Source: Cyathus striatus
Lineage: Eukaryota; Basidiomycota; Agaricomycetes; Agaricales; Nidulariaceae
Reading direction: 5' to 3'
DNA length: 64,000 bases
NCBI GenBank assembly: GCA_025738555.1
Contig: JAOVFP010000015.1
Coordinates: 434,001-498,000, forward strand
In this document: positions 24,430-36,677 of the stretch, piece by piece
Position numbering within the stretch: the first letter of the stretch is position 1
Layout: every line of letters begins with the position of its first letter
The notes under the pieces: model-generated
Databases searched by the model: none
Told to the model about the DNA's origin: nothing
The model's input: only the letters and a program-made list of their open reading frames with translations
Translations under genes and position numbers: made by a program

Positions 24430-25909
24430 CTAACCACATTTCGCTGAGTAACCTGATCTAGAAACCATATTAAATTTTCCTTGAAATTCAATGGTGCTAG
24501 TGCGGTCGGCTTTATTGGTAAGAACACCCTCGATACTTGCAGCATCTGTGTAAGCGAATATTAGCCTCAGGCCTTCAAGTCATACAACTACAAGAGATTA
24601 TATAACGCTCACATTTGTAATGTGTGCCGCCCTTAGGATCAGCTAAAGGGGCCCTCTGCAAAAAAAGTCAATGATAGTTCGAATGGCTAACGGAAGGACT
24701 GTACTGCATCGTTGTAATTAAACCACACCCAGCCCGTAGCTACGATCGGAACCGAGCCCTTGGTATTCTGATAACATGTCTGCGTGTTGAGCTTGATACA
24801 ATATCAGGAATTTCATCAATAGTACGAAATGTATCATGCAACTAACAGTGACTGAGCAGTCTTTGCCTTTGGGACTATTGATTTGCAGAGAGATGCCGTT
24901 TGTGTCATTTGTTGAGGTGGAAAATCTACAGTATCATTCGTAAACGATCCAGTCATGGTCAAGAAAGACTCAGAATTCATACGATTTTGACTGCTCGTTT
25001 GTGACGGTTGTTGTGTCCGAAAACCCAATGCTGGCGTCAGCACCTTCTGGAATGGATAGACCTAGGGAAAATGTGAATCCATCTGTTAATGTTGTTGTTT
25101 CTGTATGGTTTGTTAGATACCGTAGTCACCGTATTCGAGTGGACGATTGGCTTACTTGTCACACTCCACGAGCCAGAAACTGAATGAGCAGAGCCTTGAT
25201 CGACGGTAACCGATCCCTTGGTGCCATCAAGTGTCCCTTGAACAATGGATGTCTGGTTCGAGCAGGTTGGAGGTGCTGTTCGGAGAGATTGAACGGTGAG
25301 TATAACTCAAAGATTGCAAGGTGCATGACCATACCGTCAGTCGTGAGCTGCACGACGCTTGCATCAACACAGGCATTTGCAGGCGAGTCTTGGTACTGTG
25401 GGAGTACGGAGATTAGTTTCAGAGAGATCTTGCAGAGATAGACTTTACATCTGATGGATTAGTGACAATGTTCCATCCACCATCCCCCCATGTACTCTTT
25501 GCATACTGCTCTAGCTTAGACCATCCAGGCACTAATAATGAGTGTCAGTGAGATAATTAGTTTGTTTACGAGTACATTCTGGACGAACTTTTCTGTGCAT
25601 GATCAGCATCAAGTGGGCTGCAAGAACTTCCGCCATCGCGTGCCTGCAGATATGGAAATCCATCTGCAACAGACCTTCTATTGTAGACCCCATGAAGAGA
25701 ACCGTCTCTCCGATATAGGTAATATCGTCCCGTTAACGTATCGTGTTTAAGGTGTGTTACAGCACGTGCGGAGTGAAGATTTGTGTCGCCGACTACAGGA
25801 AGTCCAAGCGCGGTTTGGGCTCCAAGGTATAGTAGAACCTGCGAAACCAGTTACTGTAAAGCAATTATTACAAGAATAGCAAACGAGCACGTACTAAAAT
25901 GAACTTCAT
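24430..25909 (-). CDS. Secreted hypothetical protein, multi-exon
   Basis: The first exon (ATG at 25907-25909) encodes MKFIL and is spliced (intron ending near 25840) to VLLYLGAQTALGLP, together a signal peptide. Later exons read LVPGW-type Trp/Gly-rich sequence (about 25440-25530), YQDSPANACVDASVVQLTTD (about 25333-25393), a Ser/Thr-rich stretch (about 25160-25275), a stretch around GADASIGFSDTTTVTN (about 24960-25060), a Cys-containing block with QTCYQNTKGSVPIVA and GWVWFNYND (about 24710-24790), THYKCE (near 24630) and a C-terminal exon ending in SAKCG at the TAG at 24430-24432. Exon edges in the middle are approximate. I recognise the general style of a secreted Agaricomycete family but cannot name it. 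The Ser/Thr-alternating strands recall secreted beta-rich proteins, including aerolysin-like folds, but this is only a resemblance. Confidence 0.6.
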
Positions 25910-26981
25910 AGTTATTGTGGTGGGATCGTAAAGCAATAGTCACAGACTGAAAATGCGCGTGGCGGAAGAGAACCAGCTCTTGACAGTTTCGACATCCAGA
26001 AGAGTGCCTTTTAAGACAATACTATACTACGATATCCATCGCCGAGATAATTGAATGCACCTTAAAATAGAATTGTCAGGATTATTATCAAGTCAGTGTT
26101 GTCGTTCCTCCGTGGTGTCGAAGTTCCATGAAACCCCGTATTCGATGTACCACTTACTAGGTAAGTAGAATTCAATATACCTACCATATGCACCAACAAT
26201 GATTGACATGTGGCCGTACATTGTGGTGGCAGATTGATCACAGTAACCGCAAGTACCGCATGTAAGTGCTGTACTCGAATGACATATGGCACAAAAGCCG
26301 AATTACATCCGGTATATTTGGCATGTCTGAAGGTTGAAGGTTGAATGTTGAAGCCACAGTAAACGTGTAGTCTTTTAGTCCTGGAATATTCAACATTTAT
26401 GACGGCCATTTGTAAAGGATCCCCCGAGCACTGACCTTCAAGAGACCAGTTTCGACCTAATAATGTAACTTCACAGTGAGCGCACTGTCAGCCTGACAGT
26501 GATTCGATCTGTCATTTCTGCCTGATCTATTTGGTAAGTATCTTGATATTACGAGAGCCGTAGTTTTTCTACGTTTTATGATATGGGCTCCCAGTATATC
26601 AGCCGAGAAGAGACGATACCAATAAAATAAAAATTCCATTTTCCATTACTTACTGTAAGCCCGGATCGTCGAGGAAACAATTTAACTTTCTATAGTGAGA
26701 CGACAAGGGTGGCAGTTCACCTTGAAGCTTGAGCTTAAAATTTAGAGGGAATCCAGAGTTATAATCATGATTGAATTGTTGTAATGATGAGTATTCCGAA
26801 CATAAGGATGAATCATGAGAGGAAATGGACGAAGACAAGACGAAGAAAATCAAGATCGAACCATATTCCGGGCCGATAGAAGGAGTTTCAAAACATGAGT
26901 AACAATAACAACAGGTGTAAACAAATAGCAGCACTAAAACTCTGAGTCAACGCTTATGTAATAACTACTTAGTCATCAAAT
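25910..26981. other. Spacer, no supported gene
   Basis: The first 130 bases are the promoter region shared with the truncated copy near 19975-20040. A minus-strand stretch around 26200-26320 can be read as a Cys-rich peptide (CGTCGYCD) in one frame, but no start or splice pattern supports a gene. Nothing was recognised in the remainder. Confidence 0.4.
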
Positions 26982-27764
26982 TTAACCGCTACCCCCCTTT
27001 TTAGCGACAGCGTTGGTATAAGCTTTGGGTAATGGCTTTGATCCAGTGTAAAGGTGATGTAGGTCTCCTTTCTTCGGAGGCGTTCCGTATGTGCTCTTAA
27101 TGCGCTTGTTATTTTTGTCCCACAGATTAGCAGTAATATGCATCTTGGGATCCTTGGATCCCTCAGTATGTGCCAAATGCCTAGTATAGTATATGTTAAC
27201 TTAAATTTTACACCGATAGACATGCAACGCTTACTTTATCTGGGCCGAATCAGCACCTTTTTTTCCCATTTCTTTCTTCGCAACTTTGGAATGGAATTTC
27301 TTGACATTTTTCCTATCTTTTCCGTGAAGACCTAAGTTATCAAGATGCTTCTTCGCTCCCCCGCTGAAGGATACTTTAGCTGGGGTATGAGTTGACGCTT
27401 TCTTCGCCTTCTTGTTATTGGACGGGGTTTTCTTAACATTCTTGAATTTCGCGGCCCTCTCTTCGAGCAAAACTTCGAGATCGAGATTTCGAGTAACGTA
27501 GTTTCCAAGAGGAGCACAACTCAAGGCACGGATGCAGTATTCCGACTTGCATGCTCTTGAATAGGAAAATATCAGTGTTTTAAAACCAACTGTTGGATGA
27601 CGAACAGACCTGGAACTGATAGTATCACATCTATCATGTCTTCCCACAGGACTCGATTCTCGTGTAGAAAGGCCATCAGCCACTGCCTTATTAGGCAGAA
27701 CGATAGCGGAAGATATTCCGCTCAGCAGAAAAAGTACATAAAAGCATTTGAAGCCTGGTTGCAT
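26982..27764 (-). CDS. Small secreted Lys-rich protein
   Basis: The start ATG (27762-27764) opens a signal peptide, MQPGFKCFYVLFLLSGISSA. The reading continues to TISSR, splices across about 27560-27610 to ACKSEYCIRALSCAPLGNYV, then runs through a strongly basic segment (AAKFKNVKKTPSNNKKAKKA, then more Lys) to SAQIK. A second intron (about 27175-27232) leads to the last exon, with HITANLWDKNNKRIKSTYGT and ending in AKKGGSG at the stop at 26982-26984. Three Cys follow the signal peptide. The last exon has the look of a conserved fungal secreted-protein module, but I cannot name a family or function. Confidence 0.65.
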
Positions 27765-29460
27765 AATGAAAATTAAATGCAATTTTTGGTGACCAGCACT
27801 TGAAAGAAATGTTGAGCGCAGCTGGAGATCAAACATTGTCCCGCGCGCCCTTTGTATGATTAACCCTCGATGCTAAAATAAGCCACACAGTGCCTCAATC
27901 ACCGCCCATACGTCCGCATCGAGGAACGGTAGTAAGTTTATTGGTGCTTCACGACGCCTTGACATGCTGTATTTATCTATCTCCACCTAACTATACAACA
28001 CTGCAGCGTCGATACCGTCTTCGTATCGTCTTAATATCGCAACCTTTGTGCACAAAAATATGCATAGGCTCAACTCCCGAAGGTGGGTCCCAAGAAACGG
28101 TACTGACACGTTGGATACAGTATCTTGTTGGTATCCGTCTACACTGCGTCAACTAAAACTTAGGTCGAGGTACTGAGTGCTTTATATCGCGACAGCTACG
28201 TGATTCCAGTGTTATCCCGAGCTCATGTGCAATGATAGAAGCTGTATCATACCATGGAGATACACCTGATCTGTTCGTAATGGTTCCACCTGTGTTAATG
28301 ATGTACATCTTTACTAATAATAGACCAATGGTCAAGTCAGCTTTGCAAGATTCTACTAGAGTGACTAGTATGTCACTTGGACAACGATGAGCTCTCTTTC
28401 TGTTCCTGCTACGCTACAGTAACAAGGACTATTCAGCTTCCTGTGTCAACCGTTCCATATACTACGCGCTCTCTGCATTTCGTTAGGAAGTTATATACCA
28501 CATCGCACGAATGTGGGGCTTATGCGGATGCATGTGGATGTTTAGAAGTCGAAATCCACTTTCTCGCGATCATGAATCACTATCTAATACAGTGATTATT
28601 TCTGAGGCTACAGTAACCCATAATTTTAAAGGCGTAAAAGCTCAAAAAAGCTTTAAAAGGTTGTTCTGGTCGCTAAAATGTAGTGTCCTTTATAAATACT
28701 ATGTCAGTGCCTCAACATCAAAGTAGGACCCTAAACCCCAACCCGAGATTTAATTACAAACAGCGCCATGTTGCCAACACTTTATGTATGTAACTTAATC
28801 CACTTCGGCACGCAGTGGGCTAGTGATTATTTGATCGGAGTAAGTGGGCCAATGCTCTACGAAAACTTCCTTTTTCACGACCAGCGTCTTCCCAGAGTGT
28901 GCTACGCCACTGTCGAGGCGAGTCAGTCCCACTGTCGGGTTATAGTGGGTCTAAGGTTTACCTGCGTGTCAGAGAGGTAGGTTACATCATATTTAAGGGT
29001 ATTGATACGTGATTCTTTCATTGTTTAATCAGGAAGATAACATGGTGAAGCGCCAAATCGTTAAGTGCTGTATATAGCGCTCGCCAGTGATGCATATGTG
29101 ATGCTTGAAATAGTGAGCCTGCTAGCCAACCGCAAGTATTATGCAGTGATGCAGTCTGTCGTCTGAGGAGATGTTTACCTTTTCGTTTGGTGTGAATAAT
29201 ATAGTATATATCAGGTTTAAATAGCTCTTGTCAACAAGATTGTTGAGACTCGCATTTTCAATGCGACTTTGTATAACCTTTCACCTGAGGTGAAACTGAG
29301 ATCGCCAATGTCGTGCAGCAGCTCCGCATCTCTTCCTATTTATTCTGATCTTTTACATATTATTTTTGGACCATATATGTCTGATGTCCACCGTATATAA
29401 TGAATATAATTAAGCTTTGCATACAAGAATTCGGTATGCCGCATATTCTTTGCTAGAGCA
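27765..29460. other. Spacer, no supported gene
   Basis: Only short unrelated open frames are present on both strands. No repeat structure or recognisable coding sequence was seen. Confidence 0.4.
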
Positions 29461-30329
29461 TTACATTTCAAAAGCAAAAGACATAGCACAGTACCGATAT
29501 TCATCGCTTTCACTTATCCTTTGTACTGTATAATACATATTTTGATTTCTGACCGCAAACCTATATTTTGAGGGATCCAAGGGTCCAAACAATCTGATAT
29601 GAGTGTCGATTTGCGCATATGGATGGATTGCATGCTCTACTCTTCCAATCATGCTTATGATAGGTGAATGAAGAGTGACTTGTGCAAGATCAGTGTGTTC
29701 GATCGACAGGAGACTGAGATTATGAAAGGGAGACACCGTTTGTAGAAGTAGACACTAGCCAGGGCTCAGTGCATTAGCACCAGCTCTCATCTAAGGATTA
29801 GTAGTGAACTTACCACTGGATGTGATGGGTCATAATTATTTTTAGTTAGGTCATAGTGCATGGTACCCTTTCCACATGGTATGGTAATTCTTGAATCAGT
29901 TAAAATCATATTTAAATTGACGAATTGTGATAAAGCCATAATGTTTCACTCCACAAAGTACCAGTTTCCCTCTTGCCAGGAGGGTGCTATTGTGAGATCT
30001 TCCAAGGAACTTGCATGGTTGCTGAGTGAAATAAAGTAGTCATTAAGTGTAAGTTGGTGAAAATGCTCATTCGAAATGCCTTAGCAACCCTCTCTAAATT
30101 CTAGCAACTTAAGACCAACATATGAATGAAAATATTGCAGCAAGCTTTCTGGGGATTCGACATGAGTGATATGCTTAAGGTGTATATGTTCATCCTTCAG
30201 CAACTTCCATGTACCCCACACTGTAGATATGTAATCTTCATGAGCAAAAATGCGTCCTAGAGATAGCAATTTAAGTGAACAAAGGTGTGGGATGACTGCC
30301 TCTCAGAGACGTGAAGAGCTGAGATGCCT

Positions 30330-31490
30330 GACAGGCATACACTACCTATAGTCATGGATTTTAGCTTTTCTATACATGTAATTAGTACTCACCAAATGGT
30401 AACAAACATGGGTTAGTTACAGAATTGGAGTGAGACCCGAGCTGCCAGTTAAAAGTACTAAGAAGTACACTTACCAAGGGTATGAATATGACAAAGCCTA
30501 AGGTAGTACTATGCACAGAAGGGACAGTAAAGCAGTGGTGCCAAACTCAGCAACTAAATGGATAACAGCCAGAATGTGTCTAGCGACACATGAAGGTCAT
30601 GTGATTGAACGTGATCATTACCCAAGAGAAGCAAGCAATGATGAAGTGCCTCACTAGACACCTCGGTAAACCCCAGAACCCCGAGCCAGCTGATTGACTT
30701 CTCTTGGAGTAATCAGCGAAGTGATGCATGTTTAATTAAAAGTGATAAGCCCTGAACCCTGATAAGATCTTTGCACTATTCTTAGCACATTCATGTATAG
30801 CCAATCCCATCCTGACCAAAGGAACATGTGTGGCACCATATCCCCTGTTGTGCAACCTCCTATGACAGATGCACAACCCCCTATCCAGCATGCTCTGTGA
30901 GTGAATGGCTTCCCCCTGTCAGTGACATAGTTTACCCTCTCTAGTACCCTGAATGTACCTATCTAGCAGCTATGCAGTACCATCAGCCACCATATTTCCA
31001 GCAGTATATAAAGTAGACAAGTTTTGCCATGTAGACCCAAGCTATCCCCCACACAGCTTCCATTATAAAGTACCTTGACATAGTGTGTGAATTAAAGTGA
31101 ACTTTCCAAGATTATTGTTTAAGTGATTTGATTTGAGTCTAGTAAGAGAAACCACAAACTCCTAGAGAATCACATGTTGCATCATACATAGCCAGAGACA
31201 TTACATAACCACTACTTAGTTATTCTCCCACCTTCCTATACATCCCCCTTCTACCCCCTTTTGCCCAGAAGTGTCATTAACATCAATCTTCTGTGAAATT
31301 CCCTCCAAACTCGCCACCCCATTACTTTGTTTTAGGAGTAAGTAGTTATATTACATAATCTAGCTACTATCACCCAGTTGTAAACATCTCTAACCTCTTA
31401 GAGCCCTCCACAGCGAGGTGCGTTATATGCAAAGGCCATGCACTCTGCAGCACTAATAAAGAAATAAATATCTCTTCATTTTGCCAACAG
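30330..31490. mobile_element. Probable insertion inside the F-box pseudogene (class unknown)
   Basis: F-box-gene similarity stops at both borders. The segment contains AATAAAGAAATAAATATC near its right end, like sequences near 9505 and 20415. Termini could be read as TG...CA, as in an LTR, but no matching target duplication was found. Confidence 0.35.
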
Positions 31491-31925
31491 TCAAGTTTGA
31501 GATTGAGATAGTGAAGCTTTCTGGATGACTTGGTTATTAGGGCCTGTAACCCATAAATTCATGAGTCCTGTTTTGGAGAAGGTCCAGAGGAACATATAGG
31601 GACTCTTATCATGAGCTTTTCAAGGGGAGGTAGATATTGCAGTGATATAGATATGCAACTTAGTGGGGTCACATTCAGTGTAAATGATGTCAAAGACCTC
31701 ATTTTCTTGAGGCCAGATAGCACACCATCTCTGCTCCATTATTTGGATGAGCCCTTGGAAATTGCCCATCTTTAGTACGTGGAAGTAAGGGAGATGATCA
31801 ACATTCATGATGTAGTAAAGTGCTCATCCAACATGAGTAACATTCTGGCAGCTAGCTAGTACGAGCTGAAGCAAGTTCTGTATTGAATCCCACATGGCAT
31901 AGTAGGGTTCTAAGACTTCCATGTA

Positions 31926-32314
31926 GTACTGTACCATTTAAATCAATTCGACACAGGGTTAGGCACCGTGACAGGCAAAACCACTATAGCCTTTTGACAC
32001 TACTATAAATGTCATCGTGACACATATTAAATTTCGGCACTCTTCAATAAAATCCCAACTACTTATAATGATTATAGAATACAAATGGGAGAACTAAACT
32101 ACAATTTAATAAAAATTAAAGAAAATCACGCAAATTAATGCCCAATTTCTGTTTAATATACCCTTTGGCGGTGTTGGCGCCCTGAGTGCTACTATTCGTG
32201 ACACCAATACCTTTCGGCACCAGGCCTCCGTTACGCGTTACATGTGCCAAATTTCGACACGACACAAGGTCCCCGTGACGCGTGACTGTCGAATTGATTT
32301 AAATGGTACAGTAC
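31926..32314. mobile_element. MITE, ~390 bp, perfect terminal inverted repeats
   Basis: The left end reads GTACTGTACCATTTAAATCA and continues for 8 more bases; the right end is its exact reverse complement over 28 bases. No open frame is present. It sits in an exon of the F-box pseudogene. Because the ends are self-complementary (GTAC), the exact target duplication cannot be separated from the TIR. Confidence 0.85.
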
Positions 32315-32644
32315 CTTGTATTATATTCTCCATCAAAATCATTAGGCTCTGGACCCAGATCTTTAATTACGAGCGACTTTGCATGCGTTGCACATGAGCG
32401 CGCTCCGGTAGCCAGTGTGCGAAGAACCTCTAAATATTTGCGCAGACTTGAGGGATAGCTAATACATGCGTGACCGAACATAATTGGCATCACTATTCCA
32501 TTAAAGCATTTGCAAGTTAGCCTCAGTTCCGGGAGTGACGACTCGCTTGTCTGGTGGTTCGATATTATAGCGTAATGTCACAAATATAAATTGATTTACT
32601 AGTTGAAATATTTCGTGTAAAATCTCGTTTGGGAGCGGTTGCAT

Positions 32645-34160
32645 GACGGCGTGCTGCAAGATGATACATTCAAGTGGGTTGGTTCAAGTCGAAGGGTAGA
32701 GCTATCAATTGCGCCAAAGTTTTATGTAGTAAGAGTTGAAATTGGGATTATGCGGAATAACGTGGACTGTATGACGAATAATGACCACTGAATTGTGAAA
32801 TATAAATGTCACGACCGCATGATAATCAACCTGAGAGTTCACATGTTTGAGATTAGCAGCAGCAATGGTGGTGCAATGATTGCGATTCAGTCAAGTGTTA
32901 ATAGCACCACGCCAAAAAATATGGAAGATATTGCAGTCACTAGTGATGCCACGAGAAATAATAAGGACGAAAAACAGTTAAAGACAATAAAGAGAGAATA
33001 GCACGAGATAAGATAGCGAATAATTGATGACATGATGCAGCGCCCATCTTATATTGTTGCTATATACATAGTATATTATTGTAATACACCAGCATGCACG
33101 ACATTTCGGTGTTGTAAGTGAAGAGGACGAAGTGTTGTTGAAGGTTCCTCGACGAAGAATGCGAGCGGTTAGCGCGTCTATCTAACCTTAAGGTTCTAAG
33201 GTAATGTAAAAGAGTGCGTTAGTGACGTAACTAAGAGAAACGACAACGCAGCAAGGAGCAGAACTTCAAGACGAAGTTCTGGAGTGAATTCAGAGAAATG
33301 GGACTTGGTGAGAACGATCAGAACGAACGAGATGACGACTCAGAGACAGAACGAGAGGGAGTGAGAGGTAGAAATGAGGGGTGAATTTCACCAAAGTACG
33401 ATAGACCTAGATACACAGTTTAAATAAGAGAAAGAGAACGAAATATACCTAAAAGGAGTGAATAAATTTTTATTAAGCCCAAGGAGGTGATAGGAACTTG
33501 ACTACGGTTTCAAGGAGTGTAGGACTGGAGGAATGAAAAATAATTGTAGAGAAGTCTTGAAGCGACGGCGAGGGGGGGAGCAACTGTAGAGTTGTTGGTC
33601 CTGCCAATGTGGTGAGACCAATGCCCGGGTGAAACTTGCTGTCCTATGCATGCGTATCGAGGTCCGTTGCTTCGCAACTCTTATTAGAGTATCTGGGGAA
33701 TGCTTCCGTGTGTGTCCGAGGTTTGAGACTTGAGCGGATTCGGTCCGACACTGAGAGCGTTGAGATGCGTTCAAGAGGACAGTTCAACGGCAGACACGTT
33801 GACGCGCTTGATGGGAAGGTCACGTGATGACGCCGGAACGCGTCAGAACGTCGATTCTACCGTGCAGGCAGAAAGCCTGCTCTACAGTAAGTGGTAGTTT
33901 TTGCATACTACCATTGCCAAAGTGAAGAGACTAAGTCATGAGACGTGACAGAAACTGTGGCTGTCTGAGTTATAAATTTAGTCGTCACGGTCATGCGACC
34001 ACTGAAAAGGGTTTTTTCACTTTTTTTTCACTCTCGTTGCCCATTGCGCAACATCGGCGCAACATAAAGGATTCCTTCCAAGTTCCAACGAAACTTCATA
34101 AAATTATCCCATAAGTATTTTCTAGTAAGTTTTACAGTTAAACTCGTTCTAAATCTGAAA
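32645..34160. other. Spacer with retroelement-like sequence, no gene
   Basis: Nothing coding was recognised. Near 33868-33890 the hairpin GCAGGCAGAAAGCCTGC followed by TCTACAGT matches, on the opposite strand, the start of the 560-bp repeat at 23578, so this is probably the edge of a related element. Confidence 0.4.
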
Positions 34161-34164
34161 GTCA

Positions 34165-34535
34165 ATGCTTATTCTCCAAGTGGATGCATGTGTTGAACGT
34201 ATGAAGCCGATCCTGGCCCAACCAGGGTTCATATCGAAAGATACAGGGGCGGGCCTCCTCAGAAGCCTTTATAAAGAAGGTTAGCATCACCTCATGTACA
34301 TGATTCCGGTTTTGACAAGTATGCATATCTTTACAGGCAGTGGTCTTCTTTTCCCAGAAGACCTTAGTGAGTTTGGACGCGTGTGCTTCGTCGGGATGTT
34401 TGGGGAAGTAAAAGAAGTACGCACTGGCCAATCCACAGGAAAATGTGCAAAGATTTGTGGTTGGGGAATGGCAGTCAAGACTCAAGGGTTGAGGATCCGT
34501 TGTTACGACTCTTCCGATAGTATATTTCCAATGTA
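34165..34535 (+). pseudogene. 5' fragment of an ankyrin-MYND gene
   Basis: The region encodes VERMKPILAQPGFISKDTGA, an intron (about 34280-34335) and a second exon with EDLSEFGRVCFVGMFGEVKE ending at a GTACGC donor. Both exons correspond to the first conserved exons of the genes at 35.0 kb and 49.9 kb. No ankyrin or MYND exons follow before the next copy, so it is a truncated duplicate. Confidence 0.75.
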
Positions 34536-34589
34536 AATATCATACACATTACCGGGCTATGTTCATGTCACACACCTTCTTGCAGTCCC

Positions 34590-35030
34590 TGTTAATCTAC
34601 GTGATCACTGAGCTGTTGTCAAATTTGCCGAGGTACTGGCTGTTCAGCTTTTCTAGTCAAAATGAGCCGATTACGATGATGAACTACTAGACAATTTCAC
34701 GATACGTACAATAAGTATTATCAGATTACAGCCATCTTACAATGTTCTGTTTGCGTCAGGTATGTGTAACGAAATCAACAAGGTCTATCAGCTAAAACCT
34801 GAAGTTCGCGTTCTGGTTCTGATTTGAGTCTACCGTGACGCGTGACGCGTGGGTAACTACATCACCTGACCGTGACATACAAACAACTTCATTTGCGATC
34901 GGTTTCAAATGCATTACACTTCTTTCCAACTCCCATCTACTTCAACCAGATATCCCCTGAGTACGTGTCCCTTGAGTCTCCCAGACATATTTTACAGCTT
35001 TTTTAACACCTTTCTACGTGTTTCTTTAGT
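34590..35030. other. Spacer between MYND copies
   Basis: No gene. It contains CGTGACGCGTGACGCGTGGG near 34835, similar to sequence inside the MITE at 32270-32290. A first exon of the next MYND gene probably lies here but could not be fixed. Confidence 0.4.
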
Positions 35031-36412
35031 GCAACGAATTGTAGACGAAATGAAGCCAATCCTGGCGCAGCCAGGCTTTGTATCGGGGAAGACAGGCTCG
35101 CAGCAACTTAGAAATCTCTACCGCCAAGGTGAGCATTATAACGTCGATATATGCTCTGCTAACTTCGATTTAGGGAGTTCTTTCTTCGGAGCGAGTGTAT
35201 TGAGTAGGTTTGCACAGATGTGCTTTTTCGGTGTAGTAGATGAGGTTCGAAAGGTACGCACTACGCACAGCCATTTCATAGTCAAATGCCAGATCTTACA
35301 CTTCCACGTCACCAGGAAATTGAGTCAGGGACCGCACCCGACTTAACCGGTACCGAAACACCATACAAGTGCGGATACGCAACAATCACCATTCTCGGTA
35401 TACAACGTGCCGTATTCGCAGGAGGCCATACACCAAAACACTACGATACCCTCGAATACCTCATCTTGCAAGGTGTTCCTCTCGATGTACCTGACATCGC
35501 AGGGCTGACTGCATTACACCACGCTATACAATCCGCTGCTCAATCTCCTCAATCCTTCGTTCACCTCTTACTTAAATCTGGCGCATCGGTGGACCAGCAG
35601 AATCGATATGGCGAATCTCCGCTTTTATATGCTATTGCGACGAATTATAACTCTAGTGATGTCGATTGGCTGATGAAGTATGGTGCTGATCTTGATCTGG
35701 CGGATGGGGATGGCATGTCCGGGAGTAAGATATATGTCTCGACTGGGCCGCAGGTTACAGCTATTATTCAGAAGTGGATTAGGAAGCGGAATGGGGAAGA
35801 GGAGGCGCCGAGGACTGAGAAGGCTTGCGATGGTTGTGGAAAGAAGGAGGGTTCTCTCAAGAACTGCTCGAAGTGTCAGGTCGCGCGGTATTGTTCTCGT
35901 GAATGTCAACGTACGTTTCGTTTCTATTTCGATTTATATACTTTAGTTAACGCATACTAGGAATTCATTGGCCTACCCACAAGAAAATCTGCAAACCCTT
36001 CAACACCGAAACCACCGTCACCCTAATTCCCAACTACAACACTCCATACGGAACCCTATTCCAACCATCTACCATAGCGCGCGGAATCGTCCGAGGGGAA
36101 TACATGCCTCCGCCCCCATCACACACCAAAGCATCCAACGTCCCTAAAAACCTTACTTCTCCAAAAGCAGTCGTCATCAACGTGCAAGTGCCCATGAGCT
36201 CACCGACAGGGGAACTGATGGTCTATACGAAAAAGCGTGATTTCGTGTGCACGATCTCGAGAAGCGATGCGCCTGCTGCGTATGATACGGTTTCGAGGAT
36301 GGTTAGAGAGAAGGGTGTGGGTGGGCTGAAGGCGTATTTTGCTGCTGAGCTCAGGGGGAAGAATGAGCTTGTTGTTAAGGTTGCTGAGGTGCTCGCTGAA
36401 CAGCCGTTTTAA
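35031..36412 (+). CDS. Ankyrin-repeat / MYND zinc-finger protein, copy A
   Basis: The exons read VDEMKPILAQPGF (from about 35031; an upstream exon is likely), GSSFFGASVLSRFAQMCFFG up to 35253, then EIESGTAPDL from about 35316 to 35909, and the last exon from about 35962 to the stop at 36410-36412. The central part holds ankyrin repeats (DVPDIAGLTALHHAIQ; NRYGESPLLYAI). The MYND finger spans the last intron: CDGCGKKEGSLKNCSKCQ, YCSRECQ and then HWPTHKKIC. The C-terminal domain ends in KVAEVLAEQPF. MYND fingers bind proline-rich partners; the partner here is unknown. All junctions are GT...AG. It is convergent with the BAHD pseudogene that starts about 265 bases away. Confidence 0.8.
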
Positions 36413-36677
36413 GGTATGCGCGCGGTGGAGATGGTGCTTTTTGATACTTTTACCTCGCTAGTGAACTTCGAGGAACCGCGAAATTATGAAGATTGCGGAG
36501 GTCCTTGCCAAATAACCATTTGGAAGTGAAGAACGTGCTATATTCGTACATTATCTTGCTCGTTAATTGTTCTTACAGTATGCCCAAATTGTACGTAGTT
36601 AAATAATGCGTTGCTAGCATAATCGCATCACTGTATATAGCTCTCAACTGTCGGAATACCTCCCACCAAGAGTTCAA

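Larger units (their letters stand above)
29461..32644 (-). pseudogene. F-box / LRR protein gene, disrupted
   Basis: The start at 32642-32644 opens MQPLPNEILHEIFQL, a clear F-box motif. An intron (GTAAAT donor, about 32547-32600) joins to TSESSLPELRLTCKCFNGIV, then to a stretch ending near 32320. A MITE (31926-32314) interrupts. Homologous sequence resumes with YMEVLEPYYAMWDSIQNLLQ. Downstream LRR-like pieces (31620-31800; 31500-31620; 30081-30300; 29461-29736) lie in different frames with stops, for example TGA after QDS near 31560. A stretch of about 1.15 kb (about 30330-31490) without F-box similarity separates two pieces and is probably a further insertion. F-box proteins recruit substrates to SCF ubiquitin ligases; this copy is almost certainly non-functional. 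Confidence 0.72.

Noticed and set aside
24430..25909. Aerolysin or ETX/MTX2-type pore former
   Set aside because: Only a vague Ser/Thr-strand resemblance; no diagnostic motif, so left as an unnamed secreted protein.
30330..31490. Solo LTR with TG...CA ends
   Set aside because: No flanking duplication or primer-binding site was found; kept only as an undefined insertion.
33160..33215. tRNA-like string with GCGGTTAGCGCG and a stem around AACCTTAAGGTT
   Set aside because: No acceptor stem or T-arm B-box consensus could be paired with it.
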